64,000 nt of DNA. Origin: Oscillospiraceae bacterium. Lineage in GTDB: Bacteria > Bacillota > Clostridia > Oscillospirales > Oscillospiraceae. This document shows positions 51,475 through 60,681 of the stretch, piece by piece. The stretch lies in the NCBI GenBank assembly GCA_017508045.1, contig JAFVZT010000030.1, positions 1 to 64,000 of the forward strand. Reading direction: 5' to 3'. The first letter of the stretch is position 1. Each line of letters opens with the position of its first letter. The position numbers and the translations under genes are program-made. Below the pieces are notes generated by a model. It made no database searches. It was not told the origin of the DNA and saw nothing but the letters and a program-made list of their open reading frames with translations.

Positions 51475-52689
51475 ATGGAAATGATTAAAGGCGGTGTCTG
51501 CGCCGCAAAGGGTTTTCGGGCCAACGGCGTACATTGCGGTATTCGCCACAATCGGACAAAGCGTGACCTTGCGCTGATTGTCAGCGATGTGCCTGCCTCG
51601 GCAGCTGCGGTTTATACCCAAAATCTGGTAAAGGGCGCACCCCTGATTGTAACCAAGCAAAATATTTCCGACGGCAAGGCACAGGCCATTATCTGCAACA
51701 GCGGCAATGCCAACACCTGCAACGCAAACGGCATCGAAATTGCCCAGGGCATGTGCGACTTAATCGCCCAGCAGCTGGACATTCGCGCCTGCGATGTGGT
51801 GGTTGCCTCCACCGGTGTCATTGGACAGCCTTTGGATCTTTCCCCCATTCGCAGCGGTATACCTGCTTTATGCGCCGGCCTTTCCGCTGACGGTGGCAAA
51901 TACGCCGCAGAGGGCATTATGACCACAGATACTACTGTTAAGGAGCTGGCGGTTTCCTTTACACTGGGGGGCAAAACCTGCCATATGGGCGGCATTGCCA
52001 AGGGCAGCGGTATGATTCATCCCAATATGGCCACTATGCTGGTGTTTATCACCACCGATGCCGCCATTTCCCCCAATATGCTGCAAAAGGCGCTTTCTCA
52101 GGATATTCAAAGCACCTTCAATATGCTCTCCATAGACGGAGATACCTCCACCAACGATATGGTAACGGTCCTTGCCAACGGCATGGCAGGCAACCCGGAA
52201 ATTACTGCCGAGGGTAAGGATTTTGCCGCATTTATGCAGGCGCTTAACACCATAACCGTCCAGCTTTGCCGGATGATTGCCGGTGACGGCGAGGGCGCAA
52301 CCAAGCTTTTGGAGTGCATTGCCACCGGCGCAGACACCTTGGAGGCTGCCAAAATCAGCGCCAAGAGCGTAATTTGTTCCAGCCTTTTAAAGGCTGCTAT
52401 GTTCGGCGCGGATGCCAACTGGGGTCGTGTGCTGTGTGCCATCGGCTACAGCGGTGCTGATGTGGATGTGTCTAAAATCGGCGTTTCCTTCCGCAGTGCT
52501 AAGGGTACAGTTACGGTGTGCAAAGATGGCAGCGGCATTTTGTTCAGTGAGGAGCTGGCAAAGGAAATTCTTCTGGAAAAGGAAATCGAAATTCTTATCT
52601 CCCTCGGCGACGGACCGTATTCCGCTACCGCCTGGGGCTGCGATTTGACCTACGACTATGTAAAAATCAACGGTGACTACCGGACATAA
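51475..52689 (+). CDS. argJ: Ornithine acetyltransferase / N-acetylglutamate synthase
   Basis: 404 aa. The self-cleavage site is in KGSGMIHPNMATMLVFITT; the Thr of ATML becomes the nucleophile of the beta chain. It recycles the acetyl group, so no argE or argA is needed, consistent with their absence here. GGAGAAAG precedes the start. Confidence 0.96.
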   Translation: MEMIKGGVCAAKGFRANGVHCGIRHNRTKRDLALIVSDVPASAAAVYTQNLVKGAPLIVTKQNISDGKAQAIICNSGNANTCNANGIEIAQGMCDLIAQQLDIRACDVVVASTGVIGQPLDLSPIRSGIPALCAGLSADGGKYAAEGIMTTDTTVKELAVSFTLGGKTCHMGGIAKGSGMIHPNMATMLVFITTDAAISPNMLQKALSQDIQSTFNMLSIDGDTSTNDMVTVLANGMAGNPEITAEGKDFAAFMQALNTITVQLCRMIAGDGEGATKLLECIATGADTLEAAKISAKSVICSSLLKAAMFGADANWGRVLCAIGYSGADVDVSKIGVSFRSAKGTVTVCKDGSGILFSEELAKEILLEKEIEILISLGDGPYSATAWGCDLTYDYVKINGDYRT

Positions 52690-52702
52690 AGGAGAAAGCG
52701 CT

Positions 52703-53566
52703 ATGGAAACCAGCTTTACTAATGCCCAGCGGGCGGAGGTTTTAACCGCTGCCCTGCCCTACATCAAAAGCTACAGCGGTAAGATTGTTGTAATCAAATA
52801 CGGCGGCAACGCTATGGTCAACGAACAGCTGAAGCAGCAGGTCATGGAGGACATTGCCCTTTTGTGGCTCATCGGCGTAAAGGTTGTGCTGGTCCACGGC
52901 GGCGGTCCGGAAATCAGCGACACCATGAAGCGCTTGGGCAAGGAGGCTGTGTTTATTGACGGCCTGCGGGTTACCGATAAGGAAACCGTGGACATTGTGC
53001 AAATGGTGCTTGCCGGCAAGGTAAATAAGGACCTTGTAAATCTTCTGCAAACCAAAGGCGGTCACGCCGTAGGTCTTTCCGGCATTGACGGCGGCATTTT
53101 GGAAGCCGCCGTAAAAAGTGAAAAGCTGGGCTTCGTAGGCGAGATTACCAAGGTGCGCACCCAGCCCATCACCGACCTTTTGGAAAAAAATTACATACCG
53201 GTTATCTCCACCGTGGCCAGCGACCGGCAGGGCAATGTGTATAACATCAACGGCGATACCGCCGCCGCCTACATTGCCGGCGCGCTGGAAGCCGAGCGTA
53301 TGATTATGATGACGGATATTGCCGGTATTCTCCGGGACAAGGATGACCCCAGCACCTTAATCCCCCACATCACCGTTGAGGAGGCAAAAAAGCTCTACGA
53401 TCAGGGCATCATTTGCGGCGGTATGATTCCTAAGGTGGACTGCTGCATTGAAGCAATTTCCCACGGTGTAAAAAATGTGGTTATTATGGACGGACGTATC
53501 CCCCACTCCATTTTGATGGAGCTTTTAACCGACGAAGGCGCCGGCACTATGGTTACGAAAGGTTAG
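52703..53566 (+). CDS. argB: Acetylglutamate kinase
   Basis: 287 aa from ATG 52703 behind AAGGAGAAAG. Amino-acid-kinase motifs are KYGGNAMV, VLVHGGGPEIS, NINGDTAAAYIAGAL, MTDIAGIL and GMIPKVDCC. An arginine-inhibited first committed step is usual with an argJ cycle; residues of the N-terminal helix (ETSFTNAQRAEVLTAALPYI) suit the arginine-sensitive hexameric form. Confidence 0.96.
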   Translation: METSFTNAQRAEVLTAALPYIKSYSGKIVVIKYGGNAMVNEQLKQQVMEDIALLWLIGVKVVLVHGGGPEISDTMKRLGKEAVFIDGLRVTDKETVDIVQMVLAGKVNKDLVNLLQTKGGHAVGLSGIDGGILEAAVKSEKLGFVGEITKVRTQPITDLLEKNYIPVISTVASDRQGNVYNINGDTAAAYIAGALEAERMIMMTDIAGILRDKDDPSTLIPHITVEEAKKLYDQGIICGGMIPKVDCCIEAISHGVKNVVIMDGRIPHSILMELLTDEGAGTMVTKG

Positions 53567-53571
53567 TGTAT

Positions 53572-54732
53572 ATGGACATCATTTCTCTGGATAAAGAATA
53601 TGTGGCAGCTACCTACGGGCGCTTTCCTTTGGAGCTGGTCAGCGGCAAAGGGTGCCTGCTAAAGGGTGCTGACGGCAAAAGCTATATCGACCTGACCTCC
53701 GGCATCGGTGTTACCGCCTTTGGCATTGCCGATGACGCCTGGGTCGCCGCAGTAACCGCCCAGCTGAGCAAGCTGCAGCACGCCTCCAACCTGTACTACA
53801 CCCAGCCCTGCGCCCAGCTTGCCAAGCTGCTTTGCGATAAAACCGGAATGAAGAAGGTGTTCTTCTGTAACTCCGGTGCAGAAGCCAACGAATGTGCCAT
53901 TAAATATGCCCGAAAGTACTCTCAGGAGAAAAAGGGGCAGCAATACAGCACCATTATCACCCTGAAAAACAGCTTCCACGGCAGAACCCTTGCCACACTG
54001 TCCGCCACCGGTCAGGATCATTTTCATCAGCATTTTCAGCCCCTGCCTGCAGGCTTTGCCTATGTGGATGCCGAGGATCTGGAGGGCTTGAAGGCTATGG
54101 TTGCCCAAATCCCCACCGCCGGTATTCTGCTGGAATGTGTACAGGGAGAGGGCGGTGTTGTCCCTCTGAGTAAAGAATTTGTCACCGGTGTGGCAGAGCT
54201 TTGCCGTCGGGAGGATATTCCTTTCATGATTGACGAGGTGCAAACCGGCAACGGACGCACCGGCGCGCTGTATGCTTATATGCATTTCGGCATCACCCCG
54301 GACATCGTTTCCACCGCCAAGGGCTTAGGTGGCGGTTTGCCCATCGGCGCTGCCTTGCTGGGAGAAAAGGTTTGTAGTGCATTAAACCCCGGCGACCACG
54401 GCTCTACCTACGGCGGCAATCCGGTGTGCTGTGCCGGCGCTTTGAGCGTTATTGAACGGTTGGATGAGGCTTTTTTGGCGCAAGTCCGGGAAAAAAGCGA
54501 ATATATTTTCTCTGCCCTTTCCGGCGCAGAGGGCATTACCGATGTCACCGGCATGGGACTGATGATTGGCATTAAAACCGTAAAAAGCAACAAAGACGTG
54601 GTTGCCGCGTGTATGCAGCAGGGTGTTTTGTGTCTGACTGCCAAGGATAAGGTGCGGCTGCTGCCGGCCTTGAACATCCCCATGGAGCAGCTGCAAAAGG
54701 CAGTTTCCGTTCTTTTGGATGCCTGCAAATAA
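53572..54732 (+). CDS. argD: Acetylornithine aminotransferase
   Basis: 386 aa, fold-type I PLP enzyme. It contains NSGAEANECAIKYARK, FHGRTLATLS, MIDEVQTGNGRTG and the Schiff-base Lys in STAKGLGGGLPIGA. ATG 53572 is preferred over GTG 53566, which overlaps the argB stop. Converts N-acetylglutamate semialdehyde to N-acetylornithine. Confidence 0.96.
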   Translation: MDIISLDKEYVAATYGRFPLELVSGKGCLLKGADGKSYIDLTSGIGVTAFGIADDAWVAAVTAQLSKLQHASNLYYTQPCAQLAKLLCDKTGMKKVFFCNSGAEANECAIKYARKYSQEKKGQQYSTIITLKNSFHGRTLATLSATGQDHFHQHFQPLPAGFAYVDAEDLEGLKAMVAQIPTAGILLECVQGEGGVVPLSKEFVTGVAELCRREDIPFMIDEVQTGNGRTGALYAYMHFGITPDIVSTAKGLGGGLPIGAALLGEKVCSALNPGDHGSTYGGNPVCCAGALSVIERLDEAFLAQVREKSEYIFSALSGAEGITDVTGMGLMIGIKTVKSNKDVVAACMQQGVLCLTAKDKVRLLPALNIPMEQLQKAVSVLLDACK

Positions 54733-54744
54733 AGGAGGACGACT

Positions 54745-55734
54745 ATGAAAACCTTTACAGGAAAAAGCTTTTTAAAGCTTTTGGATTTTACTCCTGAGGA
54801 AATCAAGCAGCTGTTAGACCTTGCCAAGGAGTTAAAGGCAAAGAAAAAAGCCGGTATTCCCCACCGCCTGTGCGAGGGCAAATCCATTGCCCTGGTGTTT
54901 GAAAAAACCAGTACCCGTACCCGGTGCGCCTTTGAGGTAGCTGCCGCGGATTTGGGTATGCATCCGGTGTATTTAGACCCCAGCGGCTCTCAAATCGGCA
55001 AAAAGGAATCCATTGCCGACACTGCCCGGGTGTTAGGTCGGATGTTTGACGGCATTGAATACCGGGGCTTTGGCCAGGAGCTTGTGGAAACTCTGGCTGA
55101 GTTTGCCGGTGTTCCCGTTTGGAACGGCTTAACCAATGAATATCATCCCACTCAGATTTTGGCGGATTTTCTTACCATTTCCGAGCATTTTGGGGATTTA
55201 AAAGGGAAAAAACTGGTTTATATGGGGGACGCCCGGTATAATATGGGTAACTCCTTAATGGTTGGCTGCGCCAAAATGGGTATGCATTTTGTGGCCTGCG
55301 CCCCTCAAAGCTACTTCCCCAATCCGGAGCTGATTGCTGTCTGTCAGGAAATTGCCAAGCAAACCGGCGCAACGCTGGAATTTATCACCGACCCGGCTGT
55401 GGCGGTGAAGAACGCCCATGTGATTTACACCGATGTATGGGTTTCCATGGGCGAGCCGGACAGTGTCTGGCAGGAGCGAATCAACGCCCTCAGTCCCTAC
55501 CGGGTGACCAAACAGCTTATGGAGCTTGCCGGAGCGCAGTGCCGGTTTATGCACTGTCTGCCCGCCTTCCACGACCTGAACACCACTGTAGGCAAGCAGA
55601 TTTTTGAAAAATTCGGAATCAATTGCATGGAAGTCACCGATGAGGTTTTTGAAAGCCAACAGTCCATCGTTTTTGACGAAGCCGAAAACCGGATGCACAC
55701 CATTAAGGCAGTTATGGCCGCCACTTTGGTATAA
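54745..55734 (+). CDS. argF: Ornithine carbamoyltransferase
   Basis: 329 aa. The carbamoyl-phosphate site is [12 protein letters not shown]; the ornithine loop and catalytic Cys are MHCLPAFHD. It starts behind AAAGGAGG and is last in the operon. A biosynthetic rather than catabolic role is inferred from the operon. Confidence 0.96.
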   Translation: MKTFTGKSFLKLLDFTPEEIKQLLDLAKELKAKKKAGIPHRLCEGKSIALVFEKTSTRTRCAFEVAAADLGMHPVYLDPSGSQIGKKESIADTARVLGRMFDGIEYRGFGQELVETLAEFAGVPVWNGLTNEYHPTQILADFLTISEHFGDLKGKKLVYMGDARYNMGNSLMVGCAKMGMHFVACAPQSYFPNPELIAVCQEIAKQTGATLEFITDPAVAVKNAHVIYTDVWVSMGEPDSVWQERINALSPYRVTKQLMELAGAQCRFMHCLPAFHDLNTTVGKQIFEKFGINCMEVTDEVFESQQSIVFDEAENRMHTIKAVMAATLV

Positions 55735-55736
55735 AA

Positions 55737-55770
55737 ACGTCCCACAGGCAAGCACCTGTGGGCGTTTTTT
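55737..55770 (+). terminator. Terminator of the arginine operon
   Basis: CCCACAGG / CCTGTGGG, extended by ACG/CGT across one bulge, 6-nt loop, followed by TTTTTT. Confidence 0.9.
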
Positions 55771-55820
55771 CATAATTTGGGTGTTGCGGAAACTTTTCTC
55801 TTTCCTATTTTCCTTTCTTT

Positions 55821-55829
55821 TGGTATAAT
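55821..55829 (+). promoter_or_regulatory. Extended -10 promoter of the two-component operon
   Basis: TGGTATAAT fits an extended -10 (TGnTATAAT), 31 bp before the response-regulator start; no good -35 is seen. Confidence 0.65.
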
Positions 55830-55859
55830 AGATGAAAATACCGAAAAGAAGGGATTAAA

Positions 55860-56552
55860 ATGTACAATATTTTACTGTGTGATGACCAGCCGGATATTGT
55901 AAACGCGTTAAAAATATACTTAGCGCCGGAGGGCTATGTATTTTATGAGGCCTTCAACGGATTACAGGCGGTGGAAGCTGTTCGAAAGCAGGACATCCAC
56001 TTGGTGTTGCTGGATGTGATGATGCCAAAAATGGACGGCATTACGGCGCTGAAGCAAATTCGCCAGTTTTCCAATGTACCCATTATTCTGCTCACCGCAA
56101 AGTCCGAAACTGAGGATATGGTTCTTGGCTTAAATGCTGGTGCCGATGATTACATCACAAAGCCCTTTGTGCCGGCGGAGGTTCTTGCCCGGGTGCGCAG
56201 CCAGCTGCGCCGCTATGACAGCTTGGGCAGCCGGGTCAACACTCCCAACGAGCTGCAGGTTGGCAACATTACTCTGAACGACACCACCAAAACCGCCTGC
56301 GTTGACGGTACTCCCGTAACCTTGACCCCCATTGAATACAACATTTTAAAGCTTTTAATGAGCAATCCGGGAAAGGTTTACTCCACAAAGGCGCTGTATG
56401 AGGCAGTCTGGCAGGAGGAAGCCATCGGAAGTGAGGGCGCGGTTGCGGTACATATCCGTCACCTCCGGGAAAAAATTGAAATTGACCCATCCAATCCCCG
56501 GTATTTAAAGGTGGTTTGGGGACAAGGCTATAAAATCGAAGGAGGCAGGTAA
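55860..56552 (+). CDS. OmpR/VanR-type response regulator
   Basis: 230 aa. The receiver domain has LLCDDQPD, phospho-acceptor Asp in LVLLDVMMPKMDG, the switch Thr in LLTAKSE and the conserved Lys in ITKPF. A winged-helix DNA-binding domain follows (TPIEYNILKLLMSNPGKVYS ... GQGYKIEG). It adjoins its kinase directly. The target is unknown; relatives include envelope-stress and glycopeptide-response systems. Confidence 0.94.
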   Translation: MYNILLCDDQPDIVNALKIYLAPEGYVFYEAFNGLQAVEAVRKQDIHLVLLDVMMPKMDGITALKQIRQFSNVPIILLTAKSETEDMVLGLNAGADDYITKPFVPAEVLARVRSQLRRYDSLGSRVNTPNELQVGNITLNDTTKTACVDGTPVTLTPIEYNILKLLMSNPGKVYSTKALYEAVWQEEAIGSEGAVAVHIRHLREKIEIDPSNPRYLKVVWGQGYKIEGGR

Positions 56553-58583
56553 ATGCGCTACTCCATGCCCCAAAAATTTATTGCAATCGTTTTGACCGCC
56601 ATAGCTATGGTTACTGCCTTTGGCGGCATTCTGGGAATTTGGCAGGTGGCGGAGCTGGGTCTGTATACCGACGGACTTGACGGCTGGATAGAAAATCGGC
56701 TGGTGTGGCAGGCAGACAGCCTTGCCAGAAAGCTTACCGACCGCTACGCAGTACGCAGCCTGACCAACTGTCCCGACGATGTTCTGCAGGAGCTGGGCTA
56801 CTGGTATATGTTTGAGAATTCTGTCCACTGGACCAATCTGGAGCAAAGCAGCTACAGCTATAAAATCTCCGACTCAGAGGGCAAAACCCTTACCGGCGAA
56901 TCGAACTTGGTGCAAACAGAGGATGTATTTGACTATCAAACCCTATGCTCCATCCAATTTCCGGTAATGGTCACGGACGAAAATCGAATTGATATGCTTT
57001 ATGGTAAGGATTATCTTCACCAAAAAATCATTTACCCCGATACCATAGCCGGAAAACCCAACACCAAGGCTGTAAGCATCCGGTATTATGAAAGTCCTGA
57101 ATATTTGGTGTCTGTTACGATAAATCCCCATACGGTCATTGCCCGTTCCGGCACATCCTTGGAGCTGGTGCGGATGATTTATGCGCTTCGGTATGAGCTG
57201 ATGCTGATGCTGGCCATTTCACTGGTGGTTTTTGGCGCTGGAATAGCTTATCTGTGCTGTGCCGCCGGAAAGACGGATTCTCGTTCCGCAGTGCGTCCAA
57301 GTGGCTTAAACAGGCTTCCTTTGGATGTTTACGCCATAGCTGGCGGTGTAATCGGATACTATCTGGCAACCCTGGCTGTTCGGATGATGAACTACTGGAT
57401 TTTTACCATGGACAATCTAAATGCAGGCACCTTGGTGTTGGTTGGTCTTGTGCTTTTATGTATTGCCCTGTTGGTCGTTGGTTTTGTGTACGCTCTATGT
57501 GCCCAAATCAAAGCAAAAAAGCTGTTCTGGTGGCGGCAAAGCCTGATCGGGCGGCTGTGGAAACGGGTGCTTTCCTGGACAAGCGCACTGGTTGCTATGC
57601 TGCCTATGCTTTGGCAGTATCTGCTCATTGGCTGCATACTGGTGATAGGAATGCTCCTGTCAGCTGTCCCTGCCCTGCAAGGCAATTTTCTGCCCCTGAT
57701 TTGTGTTGGTGCAGTTTCCTTGTTGGTAGTGGGTTATGCCGTCTACGCCTACGGTGCGCTTTTGCAGGGGGCGGAAAAAATGGCAGGCGGCAAGCTAAAC
57801 AGTAAAATCAATACCCGTTTCTTGATAGGCCCCTATGCCAAGTGCGCCAACTATTTAAACGATCTGGCAGACGTTGCCATCCTGGCTGCCAAAAATCAGG
57901 TGAAAGCCGAACGGATGAAATCGGAGCTGATTACCAATGTGTCCCACGACATCAAAACGCCGCTGACCTCCATTATCAATTATGTGGACATTTTGCAGTC
58001 TGACCCGGACACACAGGCAGCCCGGCAGTATCTTGAGGTACTGGGGCGGCAGTCTCAGCGGCTGAAAAAGCTTGTTGAGGACTTGATGGAAATGAGCAAA
58101 GCCAGCTCCGGAAATTTGCCTGTGGACATCATTGCCTTAGACCCTGTGGAGGCTGTCAATCAAGCCCTGGGTGAGTTTTCGGATAGGCTGGCAGAAAAGG
58201 ATTTGACTGTGGTATTTCACCAACCGGAAAAGTCCGTTTCCATCCTTGCCGACGGACGGCTGACCTGGCGGGTACTAAGCAATCTTTTAAGCAACATTAC
58301 AAAATACGCCCTGCCCGGTACACGGGTGTATGCAGATATACAATGCGCAGATGAACAGGTGCTTATCAGTTTAAAAAATATCTCCTGTGAGCAGCTGAAT
58401 GTATCTGCAGAGGAACTGACGGAACGTTTTGTACGGGGCGATGCATCCCGTACAACAGAAGGTAGCGGACTGGGCTTGAATATCGCCAAAACCCTGATGG
58501 AGCTGCAAAAGGGTCAACTGCAGCTTTTGGTAGACGGAGATTTGTTTAAAGCAACCTTGGTGTTTCCCGCAAAAAAGCCTTAA
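56553..58583 (+). CDS. Membrane sensor histidine kinase
   Basis: 676 aa, unusually long. One membrane helix (residues 5-30), an extracellular part (about 31-205), then about five more helices (210-410) and a HAMP-like linker. The HisKA box is LITNVSHDIKTPLTSI, with N-box VLSNLLSNITKYALPG and G-box GSGLGLNIAKTL. The multi-helix middle, in place of a single second helix, suggests sensing within the membrane. It starts one base after its regulator's stop. Confidence 0.92.
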   Translation: MRYSMPQKFIAIVLTAIAMVTAFGGILGIWQVAELGLYTDGLDGWIENRLVWQADSLARKLTDRYAVRSLTNCPDDVLQELGYWYMFENSVHWTNLEQSSYSYKISDSEGKTLTGESNLVQTEDVFDYQTLCSIQFPVMVTDENRIDMLYGKDYLHQKIIYPDTIAGKPNTKAVSIRYYESPEYLVSVTINPHTVIARSGTSLELVRMIYALRYELMLMLAISLVVFGAGIAYLCCAAGKTDSRSAVRPSGLNRLPLDVYAIAGGVIGYYLATLAVRMMNYWIFTMDNLNAGTLVLVGLVLLCIALLVVGFVYALCAQIKAKKLFWWRQSLIGRLWKRVLSWTSALVAMLPMLWQYLLIGCILVIGMLLSAVPALQGNFLPLICVGAVSLLVVGYAVYAYGALLQGAEKMAGGKLNSKINTRFLIGPYAKCANYLNDLADVAILAAKNQVKAERMKSELITNVSHDIKTPLTSIINYVDILQSDPDTQAARQYLEVLGRQSQRLKKLVEDLMEMSKASSGNLPVDIIALDPVEAVNQALGEFSDRLAEKDLTVVFHQPEKSVSILADGRLTWRVLSNLLSNITKYALPGTRVYADIQCADEQVLISLKNISCEQLNVSAEELTERFVRGDASRTTEGSGLGLNIAKTLMELQKGQLQLLVDGDLFKATLVFPAKKP

Positions 58584-58597
58584 CCCTGCCACGAAAT

Positions 58598-58635
58598 AAA
58601 CGGTGCTGTTGCAATATGCTGCAACAGCACCGTTT
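58598..58635. terminator. Bidirectional terminator after the kinase gene
   Basis: A 16-bp stem (AAACGGTGCTGTTGCA and its complement) with a 6-nt loop, and A/T runs on both sides. Confidence 0.88.
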
Positions 58636-58654
58636 TTCTTATAAACACAGTGTC

Positions 58655-58858
58655 TTATTTCTTTCCGGAGGGCTTTACATTCTTCGCCGGACGAATTACG
58701 CCCTCAATCTTTCCCTGAGCCCGTTCAAAAGCATCAATATTTTGACGAATCAACACCAAAATGTGACTATTGATGCTTCGTCCTTCAAAATCAGCAACAT
58801 AGGCAAGCTGCTCCAGCATTTCCTCTTCAATTCGGATAGACACACTTTTAACAGCCAT
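58655..58858 (-). CDS. Ribbon-helix-helix DNA-binding protein
   Basis: 67 aa from ATG 58858 behind GAGGTG. The strand-helix-helix core KSVSIRIEEEMLEQLAYVAD ... GRSINSHILVLIRQNI is Arc/CopG-like, with a basic tail. Such proteins act as repressors or antitoxins. A 46-aa gene is divergent 100 bp away, and the gap contains a GTGT...ACAC dyad (58916-58932) that may be the operator. Confidence 0.75.
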   Translation of the reverse strand: MAVKSVSIRIEEEMLEQLAYVADFEGRSINSHILVLIRQNIDAFERAQGKIEGVIRPAKNVKPSGKK

Positions 58859-58961
58859 AAAAAACACCTCAAAGATATATTATGTGTTTATTTTATAGCT
58901 AAAGTATGTTAGAATGTGTCATATGGATACACTATATATCTACAATTTGGAGGATTTTAAT

Positions 58962-59102
58962 ATGTCTCACTCTGTATGGAGCTATCTGCAACAACTACCC
59001 ACCGAAAAGCTGAAACAGCTACTTAATGAAAACAGTAATACCTTACTTCCGGAAATCGTCGCCTATGTCCGTTTCCTTTTGGTACAACGACAACAATCCT
59101 AA
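58962..59102 (+). CDS. Small protein of unknown function (46 aa)
   Basis: Starts at ATG 58962 behind TTGGAGG. Largely helical (SHSVWSYLQQLPTEKLKQLL ... LPEIVAYVRFLLVQRQQS). No family recognised. It is divergent from the ribbon-helix-helix gene and might be its regulated partner, but toxin activity is not suggested by any motif. Confidence 0.5.
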   Translation: MSHSVWSYLQQLPTEKLKQLLNENSNTLLPEIVAYVRFLLVQRQQS

Positions 59103-59215
59103 GCTATAAAATTATAACCGTTGTAAAATTACTTGTATATGTGTTCATAAGAAGCGGCAGGGGTTTACTCCCGCCGAAATGCATTTTGCGATAATCCTTA
59201 CTACGAGTGCATAAA

Positions 59216-59245
59216 GGAAGGCTCCCCTCGCAGGGGAGGCTTTCC
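59216..59245. repeat. GGCTCCCCT-type hairpin repeat
   Basis: GGAAGGCTCCCCT and AGGGGAGGCTTTCC pair around CGC. It is similar in character to the arms of the repeat at 63721-63891. Confidence 0.55.
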
Positions 59246-59281
59246 GCTGGGTTGGGACTGGGCATAGCGAAAGCTTTCTGG

Positions 59282-59353
59282 AATCACCGGCACACAGCCG
59301 GTGATTTTCTTGATACAAAAAGACGGACTGTGAAATTCTCACAGTCCGTCTTT
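59282..59353. terminator. Two adjacent terminator hairpins
   Basis: AATCACCGGC / GCCGGTGATT (59282-59306) followed by TTTTC, and AAAGACGGACTGTGA / TCACAGTCCGTCTTT (59319-59353). The second ends the minus-strand CofE-like gene. Confidence 0.8.
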
Positions 59354-59356
59354 GAA

Positions 59357-60553
59357 TTAGTCGTTGGTATAGTTGTCGAAATAGCCTTGGATATAGACGA
59401 TGGGCGTACCCTTGTCACCGGAGCCGGAGGTCAGATCGCACAAAGAGCCAATCAAGTCGGTCAACCGACGAGGTGTTGTACCTTGGGCCGCCATATTGCC
59501 CACCAGAGAAGAGCCGTCCTTGTCCTGAATTTTATTCCGGATTGCATCCCGCAGCGCCTCACCGGAGAGGTCGGCAAAGTCATTGTCTGCCAGGTACTTC
59601 AGCTTCAGCTCATTGGGCGTGCCCTCCAGACCGGCAGTATACGCAGGAGATACCACCGGGTCGGCCAGCTCCCAAATCTTGCCCAGGGGGTCTTTAAAAG
59701 CGCCGTCGCCGTAAACCATGACCTCCACATGCTTGCCTGTAGCCTGAATAAGCTTGTCCTGAATTTCCTCCACCAGCTTCTGGCAATCCCGGGGGAACAG
59801 CTTAACCGTATCCTCGGTTGCCTTGTTAGAGCCCAGCAGACCGTATTTTTCATTACAGCCGCTGCCGTCAACCGGTGCGGTCATAATCTCATCCAGACCG
59901 AACACCCGCTCACCGCCGGCAGCCTTCAAAAGGCGCTTGGTACGCACACGGGTGTGAATATCGCAATGCAGAACATTTTTGGTATAGCTAAGAATTGCCC
60001 GGGGGTCGTTGGCAAAAATTACCTCCACCTCTGCACCGGACTCACGGATGAGATTGGAATAGTACTCCACATAATCCACACCGGTGAAGGGATGCTTCAC
60101 ATAGCCGAACATCTTGCGATAGGCTTCCTCGGTGAGGACATCCTTATAGGGGTCTACACCGTTTTCGTCCATCATATCCCAGTCAATTAAGTGGTTGCCC
60201 ACCTCATCGGAGGGGTAGCTCAGCATTAAAACAACCTTTTTGCAGCCCTTGGCAATACCCCGCAGACAAATGGCGAAACGGTTACGGCTTAAAATAGGGA
60301 AAATAACACCCACAGTTTCGCCGCCCAGCTTGGCGCGCACGTCGGCAGCAATGTGGTCAACGCCCACATAGTTACCCTGAGCCCGGGCAACAATTGCCTC
60401 GGTCATAGCCACAACATCCCGGTCGCGAGGGGTAATTTCTCCGCTCTGAACAGCCTGTAAAACAGAGTCGGTAACAATATCCGCCAGGTTGTCACCTTGA
60501 CGGATGATGGGCGCGCGGACACCCATTGAAACAGTACCTAACATCCGACCCAT
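59357..60553 (-). CDS. Coenzyme F420-0:L-glutamate ligase-like protein
   Basis: 398 aa. The N-terminal half matches the CofE-type fold (DNLADIVTDSVLQAVQSGEI ... DRDVVAMTEAIVARAQGNYV). Later segments include VMVYGDGAFKDPLGKIWELADP and NKIQDKDGSSLVGNMAAQGT. Most gut Clostridia do not make F420, and no other F420 gene is seen here. The real substrate may be another gamma-glutamyl or folate-type acceptor. It is separated from proC by 130 bp. Confidence 0.8.
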   Translation of the reverse strand: MGRMLGTVSMGVRAPIIRQGDNLADIVTDSVLQAVQSGEITPRDRDVVAMTEAIVARAQGNYVGVDHIAADVRAKLGGETVGVIFPILSRNRFAICLRGIAKGCKKVVLMLSYPSDEVGNHLIDWDMMDENGVDPYKDVLTEEAYRKMFGYVKHPFTGVDYVEYYSNLIRESGAEVEVIFANDPRAILSYTKNVLHCDIHTRVRTKRLLKAAGGERVFGLDEIMTAPVDGSGCNEKYGLLGSNKATEDTVKLFPRDCQKLVEEIQDKLIQATGKHVEVMVYGDGAFKDPLGKIWELADPVVSPAYTAGLEGTPNELKLKYLADNDFADLSGEALRDAIRNKIQDKDGSSLVGNMAAQGTTPRRLTDLIGSLCDLTSGSGDKGTPIVYIQGYFDNYTND

Positions 60554-60681
60554 AAATCAACACTCCTAATTTGTTTAGATTGCCGATGTCGCTTTCCACA
60601 TCGCCATCTAGCATTATAATACAAAAGAGCCGCTTTGTAAAATAAAAAATTCGTAAATTTTCGGTTTTTCGTAAATCTTTC

